From Nitratireductor arenosus (lineage in GTDB: Bacteria; Pseudomonadota; Alphaproteobacteria; Rhizobiales; Rhizobiaceae), in NCBI RefSeq assembly GCF_009742725.1, contig NZ_WPHG01000003.1:744001-808000 (forward strand): a stretch of 64,000 nucleotides of DNA, in the 5' to 3' direction. The position numbers were made by a program, and so were the translations under genes. Positions within the stretch are counted from its first letter, which is position 1, and the number at the start of each line of letters is the position of its first letter. The notes beneath the pieces were generated by a model. It saw only the letters and a program-made list of their open reading frames with translations, ran no database searches and was not told where the DNA came from. This document shows, piece after piece, positions 1-8,170 of this stretch.

Positions 1-702
1 ACGCAGGTGGCGCAGGCGGCCGATGACGGCTGGCGCTTGGCCGGCGCGTGCGATCACGTCCTGGCCGTCGACGAGGCCGACGCGGTGCTGGCATTGGCGC
101 GGATCGGCGCGAGCGACGAGACCGGGCTGTTTGTGGTCCGCACCGACGCGCCCGGAGTGACGGTCGAGCCTCATCTCCTGCCGGACGGGCGAAGGGCGGG
201 ACGTGTCGGTTTCGACGATGTCGCGGTCGCGGCAGCCGATCGCCTGGACGATGACGGCGGGGTCGAAACGCTGCTGCGCGAGGTGGAAACCGAGGCGCTG
301 CTCGCCGCGGCTGCCGACAATCTCGGCGCCATGCAGGTGCTTTATGAGCAGACGCTGGATTATGCTAAGCTGCGCAGGCAGTTCGGCCGGCCTATCGGCT
401 CGTTCCAGAGCCTTCAATTCCGGCTGGTCGACATGTGGATCAAGCTCGACGAGGTCCGTTCGCTGGTTTCCTCGGCGGCCGGCGCTGAGGATCGACAGGA
501 GGCCGGTGCGCTCGCGATCGCGGCCTGGATCCAGTCCGTGTGGTCCGGCCGGCTGATAGGCGAGGAGGCGATCCAGATCCATGGCGCCATCGCCATGACC
601 GACGAGCATGCGGTCGGCCGCTACGTCAAGCGCATCCTGGTCAACGAACTGGTGTTCGGGGCTCCGGAGCGGCATTTTTCCCGCTATCGCTCCATGCGGT
701 AG
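1..702 (+). CDS. Acyl-CoA dehydrogenase, C-terminal part (5' end outside window)
   Basis: The reading frame is open from the first base, so the gene starts upstream and only about the last 233 codons are present. The visible part covers the middle beta-domain and the C-terminal helical domain of the acyl-CoA dehydrogenase fold. The segment TLDYAKLRRQFGRPIGSFQS matches the family signature around the FAD-binding Arg and Gln, and QIHGAIAMTDEHAVGRYVKR matches the C-terminal signature. Family members are FAD flavoenzymes that introduce an alpha,beta double bond into acyl-CoA thioesters. The catalytic base cannot be assigned from the fragment, and neither can the substrate. The gene is convergent with the tandem LysR gene, with 13 bp between stop codons. 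Confidence 0.88.
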   Translation, partial: TQVAQAADDGWRLAGACDHVLAVDEADAVLALARIGASDETGLFVVRTDAPGVTVEPHLLPDGRRAGRVGFDDVAVAAADRLDDDGGVETLLREVETEALLAAAADNLGAMQVLYEQTLDYAKLRRQFGRPIGSFQSLQFRLVDMWIKLDEVRSLVSSAAGAEDRQEAGALAIAAWIQSVWSGRLIGEEAIQIHGAIAMTDEHAVGRYVKRILVNELVFGAPERHFSRYRSMR

Positions 703-715
703 CGCTGGATGCCGC

Positions 716-2542
716 CTATGCCAGGTGGCGCCTGATTGTGTCCACTAGGGCGCGCTCGATCTCCGTCAGGCTGCGCGACGTCGAGAACATGATCGACAGC
801 CGGCGATAGATCGTCGGGTCTACGATCGCGTTGATCTGAAAGGCGCCTTCGGCCACGAACGGCTGGACTGTCACTTCTGGCATGACGGTTGCGAGCGGCA
901 TGCGGCGTACCATCGCCAGCACTACTGCGAGCGAGTTGACCTCGACTCGCGGCACGATGGAGACGCGGGCTTCCTCGGCCGCTTTGTTTATCAGCTGCCG
1001 CAATCCAAACGTGTCGCTGGGCAGAACCAGAGGCAGGTTCGCGAGCCGCGCAAGCGGCACGTCTCCGGGCGCAAGCATGTCGCGGCCGGATTTCGAGACC
1101 ACCACCAGCTGGTCCTGACTGTTCAGGTCGAGCTGGACCGACCGCGACACATGCGCCTCGACCAGACCGAGGCTTATCTTTCCGGTCTCGACCCAGCGGT
1201 GCAGCACCGTTGCGGCTGCCTCCACGACATGCAGCTTGACCTCCGGATAGGTCGCGGTCCATTCCTCAAGGGCGCCGGCGATGGCTTCTACCAGGGCGCC
1301 GCGGTGGTTGAGTAGCGGGACCACGCCGACGGTCAGCCTGCGGCCCTGTTGCGAGGCCTGGCGGCGCGCCTCTACCGCGACATTGCCGCACAGTTCCACG
1401 GCTTCCTCGATCAGGGGCACGAGCGCCTCGGCTTCCGGCGTGGGTTTCAGCCCGGTGCGCTGGCGTTCGAACAGCGGTTCGCCGATGATCGCTTCGAGCT
1501 TGCGCAACTGGTTGGACAGGGCCGGCTGGACCACGTTCAGCTTGCGCGCGGCGGCCGTCATGTTCATCTGGTCGAAGAGAACCAGGAAATAGCGCAATTG
1601 CCGCAGCGTGATATGCGGATCGTAGACGATCGGACGGTCCGGTTCGGCGAGGATGCGCTTCAGGTGCCCGACATAGGCCTGACCCAGGAGGCTGCCGTCC
1701 TGGACGCTGGCGGCGACCGGGCTGACGAGTTCGCTCGGCAGGCTGACATGGTCGAGTTGCAGGCGCGACAGGCCCCCGGCGACGAGGCTGCGCGGCGCCA
1801 GCAACGCGAACGGGCGGGCGTCGCGGGAAAGCGTGGGAAATGTCCCGACATCCTCCTCCACGGTCACCGGCTCGGGCAGGTTGTGGCGCGCGCAATAGCT
1901 ACGCGCATGGTGCGTCTGTGCCGGCAGCAATGGCGGCAGCAGAAGGCGCAGGTTTCGCAAGGCATCGAAATCGATCACGCGGCCTTGTTCGAGGCTGCGG
2001 TCGAAATTGGTGATCGCGATCCAGTCGTCCTGAAACAACAAATCGTGCGGTGCGGCCTCGTCGACATAGTCCAGGATCACGCGTTCGACCGGTTCGCCAC
2101 GGTCGGGGACGGGCAACGCCAGGTCGCCGTCCTCGGCCAGCCAGTTGGTTCGGAACTGAACCCGAGCGAGCGCGTGGGGATATGTTTTTCCCAGGTCCCG
2201 CACGGCCTGGCTCGCTGCGCGCGAGAGGCGCCCGAGCATGAACTGCAGCGGCGTCGTTATCTCCAGGCGCCGGAACTGCACGTCGCGTACGCGGTTGGCT
2301 CCCGCCTCGAGGGTTTCGATCCGTTGCAGGGCCACCTCGACGCGTTGGTAGAGCCAGCGTGCGGCCTCGCTTGGATAGTGTCCGAGCGGCCCGCGCTGGA
2401 ACAGCTTAATACCCAGTTCTTCCTCCAGCAGGCGCAGGTTTTCACTCAGCGCCGACGCGGAAATCCCGGTATGGGCGGCGGCCTCGGCATGGTTTTTGTG
2501 CTGGCACGCCACGAGGAAGTAGGAGAGCTGCCGTGTCTCTAT
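716..2542 (-). CDS. Double LysR-type regulator: two complete LTTRs fused head to tail
   Basis: The protein carries two LysR units. Unit 1 has a helix-turn-helix at about residues 1-62 (key segment AAAHTGISASALSENLRLLE) and a degenerate effector domain. Unit 2 has a textbook helix-turn-helix at about 306-365 (MTAAARKLNVVQPALSNQL, then LFERQRTGL) and its own effector-binding domain to the C-terminus. Usual LTTRs are about 300 residues; this one is 608. Start choice: the first canonical codon, GTG at 2512, would remove the first DNA-binding helix. Reading back to 2542 restores the family N-terminus ETRQLSYFLVACQHKN. The codon there is ATA, with AGGAG (2554-2550) seven bases upstream. No ATG, GTG or TTG lies between it and the upstream in-frame stop near 2620. 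The target is unknown; the divergent 3154 operon is a candidate. Confidence 0.85.
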   Translation of the reverse strand: METRQLSYFLVACQHKNHAEAAAHTGISASALSENLRLLEEELGIKLFQRGPLGHYPSEAARWLYQRVEVALQRIETLEAGANRVRDVQFRRLEITTPLQFMLGRLSRAASQAVRDLGKTYPHALARVQFRTNWLAEDGDLALPVPDRGEPVERVILDYVDEAAPHDLLFQDDWIAITNFDRSLEQGRVIDFDALRNLRLLLPPLLPAQTHHARSYCARHNLPEPVTVEEDVGTFPTLSRDARPFALLAPRSLVAGGLSRLQLDHVSLPSELVSPVAASVQDGSLLGQAYVGHLKRILAEPDRPIVYDPHITLRQLRYFLVLFDQMNMTAAARKLNVVQPALSNQLRKLEAIIGEPLFERQRTGLKPTPEAEALVPLIEEAVELCGNVAVEARRQASQQGRRLTVGVVPLLNHRGALVEAIAGALEEWTATYPEVKLHVVEAAATVLHRWVETGKISLGLVEAHVSRSVQLDLNSQDQLVVVSKSGRDMLAPGDVPLARLANLPLVLPSDTFGLRQLINKAAEEARVSIVPRVEVNSLAVVLAMVRRMPLATVMPEVTVQPFVAEGAFQINAIVDPTIYRRLSIMFSTSRSLTEIERALVDTIRRHLA

Positions 2543-3153
2543 CGTTTTGCTCCTAGGGTCAGGACCGGCGATCCCGTGAAATTCGCCGACGCAGCCGCTA
2601 GGCTGACTCGTAGCGGCTCAATCGATTAGGCCAGCCGGCCGATGGGAGCAAGGCAAAGCCCTAGCTGGCGACGCGGGAGCTTGTAGGGTGCAGCCTCGAT
2701 TTCGAGCGCCTGCGTGCTCGCTTTACTGTTCGCGCCTGCCCAAAATTCTTGTCGCATTGTGGTCCGTTTGGTGGCGGCGTGCAAATCCGAACGTGGTGCG
2801 CTTTCGACGGCCATTATGCGTCCGGTCGGGACCAGCGCGATCTCTCGCGCCCGGACGGTTTGTCCGCACGCATATATTCGCCGACCGCGAGCGCGGATTA
2901 TTGGACCCGTCGTTTCGCTCAAAACCGGCTCTGTCCGCGGGCCGCATCATCGGTTATGTGCTGGAATGTCCAGTCCGCGACCGGATGATCAGGACAGCGG
3001 GCGTCGGTCGAGGCAGCAGGAAGTTGGCATGTCCGCAGAGCAAAGAGTTCGCGCGCCGGGGCTTAGACTGCCGCGCAGCGGCTTGGCTGTGTCCGTCACC
3101 GGTTCACGGCCTGCCGATGTCGCTGCCATCGGTCTGACAATCCGGATCGGGCG
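2543..3153. other. 611-bp region between divergent genes, no convincing gene
   Basis: This is the longest stretch without a supported gene. It separates the tandem LysR gene from the operon starting at 3154 and should hold both promoters. Several frames stay open for 75-150 codons, but none resembles a known family and they overlap on both strands, as expected in GC-rich noncoding DNA. The only part with a plausible ribosome site is the 42-codon frame at 3029-3157. I see no clear LysR box, repeat or hairpin. Confidence 0.5.
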
Positions 3154-3157
3154 GTGA
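3029..3157 (+). CDS. Possible 42-residue leader ORF before the epimerase gene
   Basis: An ATG at 3029 is preceded by AGGAAG five bases upstream. The frame runs 42 codons to a TGA at 3155-3157 that overlaps the GTG start of the next gene in a GTGA arrangement. The epimerase GTG has only a weak ribosome site, so this frame could feed ribosomes into it by translational coupling. The peptide is arginine-rich, lacks a signal peptide or membrane segment and resembles nothing I know. It may be chance. Confidence 0.25.
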   Translation: MSAEQRVRAPGLRLPRSGLAVSVTGSRPADVAAIGLTIRIGR

Positions 3158-4029
3158 GCGACGAGGACGCCCTGCGGGTCGGGCAGACCTGCTTGCGCAT
3201 ACGCCGCCGCGGCGCGGAGATCGTCGCCTGGCGTGTCGGCGAGGACGACCTGTTGTGGTCCGCGGGACCGCAATGGTCGCGTTCGAGCCCGCTGCTGTTT
3301 CCGATCGTGGGCCGGGTCAATGACGGTGTCGTCAGGGTCGATGGTCACCTCTATCCCATGCCCACCCACGGTTTTACAGCCAGCCAGGATTTCGTGCCGG
3401 TCGAACGCACCGAAACGACGCTCCGGCTGCGATTGCATGACAACGACGAGACCCGATCCGCCTATCCGTTCGCGTTCTGCCTGGAGGTGCTTTATCGCCT
3501 CCACGAACGGGCGGTCGAGGCCGCCTTCACGGTGACCAATCCCGGCACCCGCCCGCTGCCCTATGCGCTCGGCCTTCATCCCGGCTTTCGCTGGCCGTTC
3601 GCCGACGGCGATGCTGACGACTATCGTATCGTCTTCGATCGCGACGAGGAGCCGTCCGTGCCGGAGATCGACCCGGACGGCCTGTTCACCCAGGCGCGCC
3701 GCGCGATCCCGATTAAAGGGCGCGGCCTGCCGCTGACCCGCGATCTGATGGCGCGCGAGGCGCTGTGTTTTCTCCACGCCCGCAGCCGGCACCTGCGGTT
3801 TGTCTCGCCCGGCGGCGCGGCGATCGCGGTCGAGACAGGCGGCTTTCCTCATCTCGCGCTGTGGAGCAGGCCGCCGGGGCAATTCCTGTGCATCGAAGCC
3901 TGGACCGGTCATGGCGATCCTCAGGGCTTTTCCGGAGAGCTGGCGCACAAACCCTCGATGCGTTCGCTCGAACCGGGTGCGAGTTCGAGCCATGCCATGC
4001 GCTGGCTTTTTGACGCGGGGACCCCGTGA
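3154..4029 (+). CDS. Aldose 1-epimerase family protein (YeaD/LacX-like)
   Basis: A 291-residue galactose-mutarotase-fold protein. The segment LLFPIVGRVNDGVVRVDGH and the following PMPTHGF carry the conserved Arg and His of the family, and ALGLHPGFRWPF carries the second active-site His. Family members interconvert alpha and beta anomers of sugars or hexose 6-phosphates in the cytoplasm. It starts with GTG and opens a collinear group (epimerase, SDR, deacetylase-like hydrolase, PLP enzyme, oxidoreductase), which suggests sugar-derivative catabolism. The actual sugar is unknown. Confidence 0.8.
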   Translation: MSDEDALRVGQTCLRIRRRGAEIVAWRVGEDDLLWSAGPQWSRSSPLLFPIVGRVNDGVVRVDGHLYPMPTHGFTASQDFVPVERTETTLRLRLHDNDETRSAYPFAFCLEVLYRLHERAVEAAFTVTNPGTRPLPYALGLHPGFRWPFADGDADDYRIVFDRDEEPSVPEIDPDGLFTQARRAIPIKGRGLPLTRDLMAREALCFLHARSRHLRFVSPGGAAIAVETGGFPHLALWSRPPGQFLCIEAWTGHGDPQGFSGELAHKPSMRSLEPGASSSHAMRWLFDAGTP

Positions 4030-4084
4030 TCAGAGGGCGAAACGGAAAGCAAGCGGGTCGAACGGGCCCGACGGGAGGACGAGT

Positions 4085-4756
4085 ATGCCCACAGTCTTGA
4101 TCACCGGCTGCGACACCGGGCTCGGGCGCGAATTCGCCAGCCAATATGCGCGCGACGGCTGGGCGGTGATCGCTACCCACCGCGATCTGGCCAACGCAAT
4201 TTGCGGCACGCCGTCGATCCGCAACCACGCGCTCGACGTGACCGACCCGGACCAGTTCGCCGCGCTGAAGCGCGAACTGGGCGACGAGCCGGTGGATCTG
4301 TTGCTTTCGAATGCCGGCGTGGGGTTGGACACCGGTCGTCTCGGCAGCCTCGACTTCGACTATGTGCGCCGGATGTACGAGGTCAACACGATCGGGCCGT
4401 TGCGGCTTGTCGAAACCTTCGCCGACAATGTCGCGGCCGGTATCCAGCGCCGCGTGGCCGTCATCACCAGCCGGATGGGCTCGATCGGGCTCAACCTGTC
4501 GGGCGGACATTACGGCTATCGGGCCAGCAAGGCCGGGCTCAACGCCATGGCGCGCAGCCTGGCGATCGACCTGTTCGGCCGCGGCATCACCATGCTGCTC
4601 ATTCATCCGGGCTGGGTCGACACGGCTGGCGGCGGTGGCGGTGGTGCGCTTCCGGTCGATGTCAGCGTCGCCTCGATGCGCGGCGTGATCGGACGGCTTG
4701 GCAATCACGAGACCGGCCAGTTTCTGTCTTATGACGGGACGCCGTTGCAATGGTGA
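4085..4756 (+). CDS. Short-chain dehydrogenase/reductase (SDR)
   Basis: Start ATG at 4085, with GGGAGGA upstream. The 223-residue protein has the classical SDR layout: the nucleotide-binding TGCDTGLG near residue 7, the NAG motif (LLSNAGVG) near 75, a Ser in the ITSRMGS strand, and the catalytic YRASK near 143, followed by the HPGWV loop. Such enzymes oxidise or reduce alcohols and ketones with NAD(P)H. Being short and C-terminally trimmed, it resembles the C-factor/sniffer-type subgroup. It overlaps the next gene by 7 bp, so the two are probably co-translated. Substrate not inferable. Confidence 0.85.
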   Translation: MPTVLITGCDTGLGREFASQYARDGWAVIATHRDLANAICGTPSIRNHALDVTDPDQFAALKRELGDEPVDLLLSNAGVGLDTGRLGSLDFDYVRRMYEVNTIGPLRLVETFADNVAAGIQRRVAVITSRMGSIGLNLSGGHYGYRASKAGLNAMARSLAIDLFGRGITMLLIHPGWVDTAGGGGGGALPVDVSVASMRGVIGRLGNHETGQFLSYDGTPLQW

Positions 4757-5955
4757 GTACCGAAAGGCCGTATGACCTGCTTCTGGCCGGCGGCCGGCTA
4801 ATCGATCCGCGCAACGGTGTCGACGGCGTTCGCGACATCGCGATCACTGGCGGTAGGGTCGCGGCGATCGCGCCTCGCCTGGAGCCCGACTCCGCGCGCG
4901 ACCTGCGCGACCTGCGCGGTCTTGTCGTGACGCCGGGGCTGATCGATCTGCACACCCATATCTACCATCGGGCTACCTCCTACGGGGTCGAGCCCGATCC
5001 GGTCGCTGAGCGTTCCGCCGTCACTTGCATGGTCGATGCCGGCAGCGCCGGCGCCGGCAATTTCGCCGGGCTCAGGGATTTTGTCATCGCACGTTCACGC
5101 TCGCGCGTTCTCGCCTTCCTCAACATTTCCTTTCCCGGCATCTTCGCCTTCGACAGCGGCCTGATGTTCGGCGAGGCGAGCCTCGCTGAACTGCTTTCAG
5201 TCGAGCGCTGCGTGGCGGTCGCTCATGAAAATCGCGACCTCATCGTCGGCATCAAAGTGCGTCTGGGGGCTGGTACGTCAGGACGGATCGGCCTCGAGGC
5301 GCTGGACCGTGCCGTCGAGGCGGCGCGACAGACCAGCCTGCCGGTGATGACGCATATCGGCAAGCCGCCGCCCGGCTATGACGAGATCCTGGCGCGGCTG
5401 CGGCCTGGTGACATTCTCACCCATTGCTTCCGGCCGGCGCCCAATGCGCCGGTCGACGAAACCGGCCGGCTTCTGCCGGCGCTGATCGAGGCCCGGCGGC
5501 GCGGGGTATTGTTCGATATCGGTCACGGTATGGGCGCTTTCGGTTTCGCCAGCGCGGAAGCCGCGATATCGGGCGGTTTTCCGCCCGATATCGTCTCCAG
5601 CGACGTTCATATGTTGTGCGTGGACGGTCCCGCCTTCGACCTTCTGCACACGATGAGCAAGTTGGTGACTTGCGGCGTCAGCCTGTCGGATGCAATCGCC
5701 ATGGCGACCGACGCGCCAGCGCAAGCCATGCGGCGGCCGGACCTGGGCCATCTGTCGCTCGGCGCGCCGGCCGATATCAGCCTGATCGAGACCGTGGAGG
5801 CGCGCTATCCTTTCGTCGACGTTGCCGGCGTGAAGCGTGAGGGGGCGATGCTCCTTCGCCCACGCGGTCTGCTGCGCGCCGGCCAATTCTTCGAGCCCGG
5901 GCCGCGTTCCTGGGAGGCGGCGCATTATCGGGATGGAGGATCGTACGATGACTGA
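4750..5955 (+). CDS. Amidohydrolase/deacetylase family metallohydrolase
   Basis: A 401-residue amidohydrolase-superfamily TIM barrel. The HxH metal motif appears as DLHTHIY near residue 67, a Lys suited to carboxylation in GIKVRLG near 167, His residues in MTHIGK and LTHCFRP, and the metal Asp in VSSDVH near 279. An N-terminal beta domain (YDLLLAGGRLIDPRNG) is typical of dihydroorotase-like members. The closest match by motif is the deacetylase group often annotated as D-aminoacylase-like. Members hydrolyse amide bonds of N-acylated or cyclic substrates. It overlaps the SDR gene (7 bp) and the PLP enzyme gene (8 bp), so a D-amino-acid or hydroxy-amino-acid derivative is a reasonable guess. 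Confidence 0.8.
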   Translation: MVSTERPYDLLLAGGRLIDPRNGVDGVRDIAITGGRVAAIAPRLEPDSARDLRDLRGLVVTPGLIDLHTHIYHRATSYGVEPDPVAERSAVTCMVDAGSAGAGNFAGLRDFVIARSRSRVLAFLNISFPGIFAFDSGLMFGEASLAELLSVERCVAVAHENRDLIVGIKVRLGAGTSGRIGLEALDRAVEAARQTSLPVMTHIGKPPPGYDEILARLRPGDILTHCFRPAPNAPVDETGRLLPALIEARRRGVLFDIGHGMGAFGFASAEAAISGGFPPDIVSSDVHMLCVDGPAFDLLHTMSKLVTCGVSLSDAIAMATDAPAQAMRRPDLGHLSLGAPADISLIETVEARYPFVDVAGVKREGAMLLRPRGLLRAGQFFEPGPRSWEAAHYRDGGSYDD

Positions 5956-7036
5956 CGCAATGGCGTGGCCGCAATGGCGAAGCCGGGATCTCGATGTGGC
6001 GACGCCGATGCCGGTCGTGGAGATGGCGACGGTTGAACGCAATATCACCCGGTTGCAGCGGGCCTGCGACGCGGCCGGGGTCGCCAACCGGCCGCACATC
6101 AAGACGCATAAGTCGATCGCCATGGCGCGGCTCCAACTCGCCGCCGGCGCGGTCGGCCTCACCTGTCAGAAGCTCGGCGAAGCCGAGGTGATGGCCGATG
6201 CCGGCTTCGACGACATCTTGATCAGCTACAATATTCTGGGTTCGGCCAAATTGAAGAGGCTGTCCGCGCTCGCAGCGCGGGTGAAGCTCGCTGTTTCCTG
6301 CGACAACGTGCCCGTCGCCGACGGGCTGTCCGGCGCGATGGCGGATGCGGATGCGCCGCTTGCCGTGCTGGTGGAATGCGATACCGGCCGCAACCGATGC
6401 GGGGTAGTCGACCCGGCCGTAGCTGCCGACCTTGCCGGGCGGATCGCCGCGCTGCCGGGGCTCCGTTTCGCCGGCTTGCTGGTCTATCCGCCGAACGGTC
6501 CCCCGGCCGCTACCCGCGCCTTTGTCGACGAGGTTCGGCGTTTATGCGCCGCAAGGGACCTGACGGTGGAAACCGTCTCGGCCGGCGGCACGCCGAATAT
6601 CGAGCGGATCGGCGAGGCAGGGGAAACGGAATACCGCTCTGGAACTTCGATCTATAACGATCGCCAGATGGTGGAGCTCGGGGCTGCGGCGCCGGAGGAT
6701 TGCGCCGTGTTCGTGCATGCGACGGTGGTCAGTCGGCCGGCCCCCGGCCGCGCCATGATCGATGCCGGTTCCAAAGCGCTGACCAGCGATCTCGCCGGTT
6801 TCAAGCATTTCGGCCTGCTGGTCGACTATCCCTGCGCGCGCCTCTATCAGCTTGCCGAAGAACATGGTTTCGTCGACCTGGCCGATTGTCCGGCCTCGCC
6901 GGAGGTTGGCGAGGTCGTCCGGATCCTGCCAAACCATGTCTGCCCGGTGAGCAATCTCTTCGACCGCATCGCCCTCGTTCGCGACGGGCGCGGCGCCGGC
7001 ATGCTGACCATCGACGCGCGCGGAAAGGTGGCATGA
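5948..7036 (+). CDS. PLP enzyme of the D-threonine aldolase / D-serine dehydratase family
   Basis: Start at ATG 5948, with GGAGG at 5936-5940; an earlier ATG at 5933 is possible. The N-terminal alanine-racemase barrel carries the PLP lysine in RPHIKTHKS, about residue 43. The C-terminal part has NHVCP, the region that supplies metal ligands in fold-III D-threonine aldolases and D-serine dehydratases. The enzyme should act on a D-beta-hydroxy-amino acid, splitting it to glycine plus an aldehyde or dehydrating it. The upstream D-aminoacylase-like gene could supply the free D-amino acid from an N-acyl precursor. Which reaction it performs cannot be told from the motifs alone. Confidence 0.82.
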   Translation: MTDAMAWPQWRSRDLDVATPMPVVEMATVERNITRLQRACDAAGVANRPHIKTHKSIAMARLQLAAGAVGLTCQKLGEAEVMADAGFDDILISYNILGSAKLKRLSALAARVKLAVSCDNVPVADGLSGAMADADAPLAVLVECDTGRNRCGVVDPAVAADLAGRIAALPGLRFAGLLVYPPNGPPAATRAFVDEVRRLCAARDLTVETVSAGGTPNIERIGEAGETEYRSGTSIYNDRQMVELGAAAPEDCAVFVHATVVSRPAPGRAMIDAGSKALTSDLAGFKHFGLLVDYPCARLYQLAEEHGFVDLADCPASPEVGEVVRILPNHVCPVSNLFDRIALVRDGRGAGMLTIDARGKVA

Positions 7037-7106
7037 CGATGCCGTCATTGTCGCTGCCGGTTGCCCACGACGCCCCCTAGACATGCAGAAATAGAAAGGC
7101 CAGTCC

Positions 7107-8132
7107 ATGACCAGAAACGTTACACGTGTCGCCCTTGCCGGTTTCGGAGCATGGGGGCAGATGCATGCCAGGGCGCTGTCGGCGATCGCCGATGCCGAGA
7201 TCGTCGCCCTTTATTGCCACGGTGAAAACTCCGCCAAGGCAGCCGCTGAAAAGCTGCCCGACGTGCCGCGCTACACCGACTACGAGGCCATGCTGGCGGC
7301 CGGCGGGTTCGACGTTGTCGACATCACGGTGCCCAACCATGTTCACAGCCGTTTCGCCACCGCCGCGCTCGACGCCGGGGCCAACGTATTCCTGGAAAAG
7401 CCGCTCGGCTTGACGCTCGACCAGTGCGAGGAGGTCATCGCCGCCAGCGCGCGCACCGGCGGCCTGGTGGCCGTCAATCACGAGTTGCGCGTGTCGCGTC
7501 AATGGGGCGCCGTGCGCGACATCGTGGCTTCGGGCGATCTCGGCAAGGTGCGCTACCAGCACCTGTCGCTGTTCAGGCACAAATTCCGCCAGGGCTCCGG
7601 CGGCTGGCGCTACGATCCCGACAAGGTCGGCTCCTGGATCTTGGAGGAGCTGGTTCATTTCTTCGATCTGGTGATGTGGTACGCGGCCGAGAACGGCAGG
7701 CCGGCCCGAGTGCGCGCCATCGGCAATGGTGGCGAAAGCGGTCTGGTGCGCAATTTCGTCGCCACGCTTGAATGGGACGACGGGTCGATGGCGCTGCTCA
7801 GCCAATGCTTGTCCGGCTTCGAGCATCACACGCTGTTGGAGGTCGCCGGCGAGGAGGGTGCGGCGCGCACCTGGTGGTCGGGCGCGATGGACCGCACCGA
7901 ACATCCCGATTTCCTTTTGAAGGTGCAGCGGCGGGACGGCGAACCGGAAGAAGTAACGATCCCTCAGTCGGGCGAAGTCTTCGAGTTGGAGGAAAACCTG
8001 CGCCGCGCTTTTGCAGGCTTTCACGGGCGCCGGTCGATCTTTTCGCCCGCCGAAGCCAAGCTCGCGGTCGAGATCTGCCTTGCCGCCGAGGAGGCCTACC
8101 GCAGCGGCGGGACGGTCGAGATTCCTAGCTGA
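7107..8132 (+). CDS. Gfo/Idh/MocA family NAD(P)-dependent oxidoreductase
   Basis: A 341-residue two-domain oxidoreductase. The N-terminal Rossmann fold begins with VALAGFGAWGQMHA, the NAD(P) glycine motif. The family signature NVFLEKPLG lies near residue 98, with the catalytic Lys. The C-terminal alpha/beta domain includes WILEELVHFFDLVMW, where H/D residues usually complete the active site. Members oxidise cyclitols, sugars or sugar acids. It follows the PLP enzyme by 70 bp with its own AGAAAGG ribosome site and is the last gene before the convergent MocR regulator. Confidence 0.88.
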   Translation: MTRNVTRVALAGFGAWGQMHARALSAIADAEIVALYCHGENSAKAAAEKLPDVPRYTDYEAMLAAGGFDVVDITVPNHVHSRFATAALDAGANVFLEKPLGLTLDQCEEVIAASARTGGLVAVNHELRVSRQWGAVRDIVASGDLGKVRYQHLSLFRHKFRQGSGGWRYDPDKVGSWILEELVHFFDLVMWYAAENGRPARVRAIGNGGESGLVRNFVATLEWDDGSMALLSQCLSGFEHHTLLEVAGEEGAARTWWSGAMDRTEHPDFLLKVQRRDGEPEEVTIPQSGEVFELEENLRRAFAGFHGRRSIFSPAEAKLAVEICLAAEEAYRSGGTVEIPS

Positions 8133-8170
8133 ATTTCCTGGCGACGGATCGGCCAGGCCGTCTGGGAGGG

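Noticed and set aside
2714-3157. 147-codon plus-strand frame in the gap before the epimerase gene
   Set aside because: No ribosome site at its start, no homology, and overlapping open frames on both strands; only the last 42 codons are kept as a weak candidate.
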